7,417 bases of DNA from Anaerolineae bacterium (lineage in GTDB: Bacteria; Chloroflexota; Anaerolineae; Aggregatilineales; UBA3940), in assembly GCA_016926985.1 (NCBI GenBank), contig JAFGNO010000023.1:1-7417 (forward strand), written 5' to 3'. The notes under the pieces are model-generated. The model worked only from the letters and a program-made list of their open reading frames with translations, was not told where the DNA came from and did not search any database. The position numbers were made by a program, and so were the translations under genes. Below are positions 5,282 to 7,417 of this stretch, piece after piece; position 1 is the first letter of the stretch, and each line of letters opens with the position of its first letter.

Positions 5282-6310
5282 GTGGAGAGCAATGAGCTAA
5301 TGGATAATGTGAAGCCTGTATTGGAATTGCTGCAAGATGTCAATGAAGACGAATATAAGGCGCTTTTTGCTGGCAATGATGTAACCCCGGAAAACATTGA
5401 CCATATCCCGGCAGATGACACTGTCAGTGTCTATTTTCGGCAAATGGCCTCTGAGCCGCTGCTCACAGCGGAGCAGGAAGTGGCGCTCGCCAAACAGATT
5501 GAACGAGGCCATTCGGCTCAAGAACTCCTGGCTGATCCGGGCTCTCTCCCAGCCGAAATTATCGCCCAGCTTGAAAAGGCGGTGGTGGATGGTCTGGAAG
5601 CGCGTGAACATCTGGGGCGTGCCAATACCCGCCTGGTTGTCAGTATAGCCAAGCGATATCGCAATCAGGGACTGCCCATGTCTGACCTTATTCAGGAGGG
5701 CAACGTCGGGCTGATGATTGCCGTTGACAAGTTCGATTACACACTTGGCAACCGCTTCAGTACGTATGCGAGCTGGTGGATCCGCCAAACGATTACCCGG
5801 GCACTCTCGCAGAAATCACGAACAATCCGGCTGCCGCTTCATCTGTCTGATCAACTGCGCCGCATCAATACAGCCAACGAGATCATGGAACAGCAATTGG
5901 GGCGAGAGCCAACCTTTAGTGAGCTGGCTGAACGGCTGGATATGGATCCCTCACAGGTGCAGGATGTTGTTGAGGCGAACCCGCAGACCATTCCATTGGA
6001 ACTCCAGGTGGGCGATGACAGTGAATTCGGGGATTTTATTGAAGATGAGGACACCATCACCCCCGATGAGGCGCTCCATACCATCGACCTGAACGAGACG
6101 GTAGCCAAAGTGCTTGATGAGTTAATGCCTCGCGAGGCGCAAATCCTCCGTCTGCGGTTTGGGCTGGAAGATGGGATGCCGCAAACACTTGAACAGGTTG
6201 GAGAAAGAATGGGATTGTCCAGAGAGCGCATCCGGCAGATTGAGCGGCAGGCACTGAGACGGCTGCGGCAGCCACAGTTTGCCCTTCACCTGCAGGATTT
6301 TCTGGCGTAG
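5282..6310 (+). CDS. RNA polymerase sigma factor, sigma-70 (RpoD/SigA-like)
   Basis: The 342-residue product directs RNA polymerase to -10/-35 promoters. Domains in order: a short acidic N-terminus (1-45) in place of the long region 1.1 of E. coli RpoD; region 1.2 (about 46-76, VSVYFRQMASEPLL); a short non-conserved stretch (77-108); region 2 (about 110-185, with DLIQEGNVGLMIAVDKFDY and STYASWWIRQTITRA); region 3 (about 186-265); region 4 (about 275-335). Q169 and T172 match the -10-reading residues of primary sigma factors. IPLELQVGDDSEFGDFIEDED (237-257) is the region 3.2 finger. GLSRERIRQIERQALRRLR (311-329) is the -35-binding helix-turn-helix. The GTG start has GGGAGAG 4-6 nt upstream; an in-frame ATG at 5300 is the alternative. 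It could be the housekeeping sigma or a group 2 paralogue, so I give no gene symbol. A terminator follows 15 nt after the stop. Confidence 0.93.
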   Translation: MESNELMDNVKPVLELLQDVNEDEYKALFAGNDVTPENIDHIPADDTVSVYFRQMASEPLLTAEQEVALAKQIERGHSAQELLADPGSLPAEIIAQLEKAVVDGLEAREHLGRANTRLVVSIAKRYRNQGLPMSDLIQEGNVGLMIAVDKFDYTLGNRFSTYASWWIRQTITRALSQKSRTIRLPLHLSDQLRRINTANEIMEQQLGREPTFSELAERLDMDPSQVQDVVEANPQTIPLELQVGDDSEFGDFIEDEDTITPDEALHTIDLNETVAKVLDELMPREAQILRLRFGLEDGMPQTLEQVGERMGLSRERIRQIERQALRRLRQPQFALHLQDFLA

Positions 6311-6325
6311 CCCAATTAAAATGAC

Positions 6326-6363
6326 AAAAGGCCCTGCGTCACAGGACATGACCAGGGCCTTTT
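6326..6363. terminator. Bidirectional intrinsic terminator
   Basis: AAAAGGCCCTG (6326-6336) pairs perfectly with CAGGGCCTTTT (6353-6363). The stem can extend by GTCA/TGAC (6338-6341 with 6349-6352) past a single bulged C, leaving a 7-nt loop. A T-rich tail (TTTTTCTTT) follows on the plus strand, and on the minus strand the stem ends in CTTTTGTCATTTT. It sits between the convergent sigma-factor and transketolase genes and should stop both transcripts. Confidence 0.88.
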
Positions 6364-6378
6364 TCTTTACCTGATAAG

Positions 6379-7417
6379 CTATTGCGACAGCTCGCCGGAG
6401 ATTGTTGCAGCCAGCGAAGCCCCGTCCAGACCATGGTGCCTCAGAGCCTCTATGGGCGTTCCGCATGCAGGCCAACCCTCAACTGCCAGTTTCTTAAATA
6501 TCCTGTCCTGGATCAGGGTGTTATCCACCAGGTGGTTCAGGAGAAAATCCCCCAAGCCCCCTACCGGTGAGTGATCCTCAAGAACATAAATATTTTCATA
6601 TCGATCTATCATGTGAGAGAGCCATGCCGTATCAACGCGATTCAACCAGGGCATATTGATCACTCGAAGACCGATTCCCTGCTCTGCCAGGAGTTCACTG
6701 GCGGTTAGCGCCTCATTGAGCATCACCGGGCCATAGGCGAACATAACTGCGTCACTGCCCTCCTGTAGTATCGCTCCCATGCCGGGGGTGAAGACATAAG
6801 ACTCGGGAAATTCAATCAAACGTGGCGACGGACCAATCACCAGCCGGAGGGCGCAACTATGCGGCGCACGCATAATGGCGTATTCCGTTGCCCATACAGT
6901 TTCCTCGTAGTTTGCAGGCTGGATGATCTCAATATCTGGCAGGGCACCCAGCAGCGAGATGTCGCGCAGACTCTGGTGCGACTTACCTGGCCCGGCGGGG
7001 ATCAGCCCGGCATAATGCAGGGCATAGATGATTTTTCGCCCTTCACTCTCTGCATTGTAGATTTGCTCATTGGCTCTGGAAGCCAGGAAGTTTGCAAAGG
7101 AATTGACCACAGGAAGTAATCCCTGGCTGGCCAGTCCACAAGCGGTAGAAACCATATCCTGCTCGGCAATGCCGTTCTCGATAAAGCGCTCTGGATAGGC
7201 AAGCTCAAAAGCCCGCACGCGGCAGTCGATAGCAAGGTCGGCATCAATGACCACCAGATTGTCCCGCTGTGTTGCAAGTTTGATCAGGGTTTCCCCATAT
7301 GCCTCGGCTACATACTGCCGGGTGACCCCGCTTGGCTGTTTCTCCAGTGGGGGGATGGTCTCCAGCGTCAACGGGTCCAGGCCAAGATCGGAAAGCTTCC
7401 CGGCGATCCGCTGGAGG
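6379..7417 (-). CDS. Transketolase, C-terminal part (5' end beyond window)
   Basis: Transketolase moves two-carbon ketol units between sugar phosphates using thiamine diphosphate, in the pentose phosphate pathway. Numbering from a TTG at 7371, residues 15-180 are the pyrimidine-binding domain. VVIDADLA and FIENGIAEQDMVSTACGLA carry the cofactor-activating Glu (E70), and GPGKSHQSLRDISLLGALPD carries the HQ pair (H132, Q133). Residues about 200-325 are the C-terminal domain (DAVMFAYGPV, LRVINMPWLNRVD, LEDHSPVGGLGDFLLNHL). The diphosphate-binding N-terminal half is missing. The frame stays open from 7371 to the window edge (15 codons, LQRIAGKLSDLGLDP) and the TTG has no ribosome site, so I treat this as the 3' part of a longer, probably full-length, gene. 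A split transketolase with a separate C-terminal subunit starting at 7371 is the alternative; 15 open codons are not decisive. A related thiamine-diphosphate enzyme with another sugar substrate cannot be excluded. Transcription converges on the sigma gene and ends at the shared terminator. Confidence 0.85.
   Translation of the reverse strand, partial: LQRIAGKLSDLGLDPLTLETIPPLEKQPSGVTRQYVAEAYGETLIKLATQRDNLVVIDADLAIDCRVRAFELAYPERFIENGIAEQDMVSTACGLASQGLLPVVNSFANFLASRANEQIYNAESEGRKIIYALHYAGLIPAGPGKSHQSLRDISLLGALPDIEIIQPANYEETVWATEYAIMRAPHSCALRLVIGPSPRLIEFPESYVFTPGMGAILQEGSDAVMFAYGPVMLNEALTASELLAEQGIGLRVINMPWLNRVDTAWLSHMIDRYENIYVLEDHSPVGGLGDFLLNHLVDNTLIQDRIFKKLAVEGWPACGTPIEALRHHGLDGASLAATISGELSQ

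Noticed and set aside
5297..5788. 163-codon minus-strand ORF opposite the sigma gene
   Set aside because: Shadow of a strongly conserved sigma-70 reading frame, with no recognisable domain.
1..7417. CRISPR array, insertion sequence, tRNA/rRNA or attachment site
   Set aside because: No regularly spaced repeats, terminal inverted repeats flanking a transposase, T-loop/cloverleaf pattern or integrase gene was seen on either strand.

Overview
The window looks like an ordinary chromosomal segment of a bacterium with roughly balanced base composition, most plausibly a Chloroflexota (Anaerolineae-like) genome. That guess rests on three things: the combination of small zinc-ribbon/FHA proteins, a short-N-terminus sigma-70 factor, and a transketolase of the 'IENGIAEQDM' type. 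It is inference from gene style, not a database result. I see no transposase, integrase, phage gene, CRISPR array, tRNA or rRNA.

Layout, left to right. (1) 1-343: no convincing gene. It holds a 20-bp palindrome with an extra half-site, a short hairpin, and a strong stem-loop just past the end of holA. (2) 344-3425, minus strand: a tightly packed four-gene operon, transcribed right to left as Nudix hydrolase, HAD hydrolase A, HAD hydrolase B, holA (DNA polymerase III delta). Junctions are a 1-nt gap, a 2-nt gap and a 17-bp overlap, so translational coupling is likely. (3) 3426-3610: divergent promoter region. (4) 3611-5155, plus strand: a zinc-ribbon/FHA protein (phosphothreonine reader), then a protein with three zinc ribbons and two predicted membrane helices. 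(5) 5282-6310, plus strand: an RpoD/SigA-like sigma-70 factor with its own -10 box, which lies inside a perfect inverted repeat. (6) 6326-6363: a bidirectional terminator between convergent genes. (7) 6379-7417, minus strand: the 3' part of a transketolase whose reading frame runs off the right edge.

How the genes work together. The minus operon joins three small-molecule hydrolases (one Nudix, likely ADP-ribose or similar nucleotide-sugar hydrolysis, and two paralogous HAD enzymes) with a replication clamp-loader subunit. The link is probably transcriptional convenience rather than one pathway. The plus-strand pair suggests a Ser/Thr-phosphorylation signalling unit (FHA reader plus membrane zinc-ribbon partner) next to a sigma factor; any functional link is a hypothesis. 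Transketolase belongs to central carbon metabolism and is independent.

I do not see a clearly new system. The points most worth a second look are the FHA/zinc-ribbon pair, the symmetric element over the sigma-gene -10 box, the mini-ORF overlapping the sigma start, the HAD pair in which one copy lacks the usual acid/base Asp, and the altered Nudix box.
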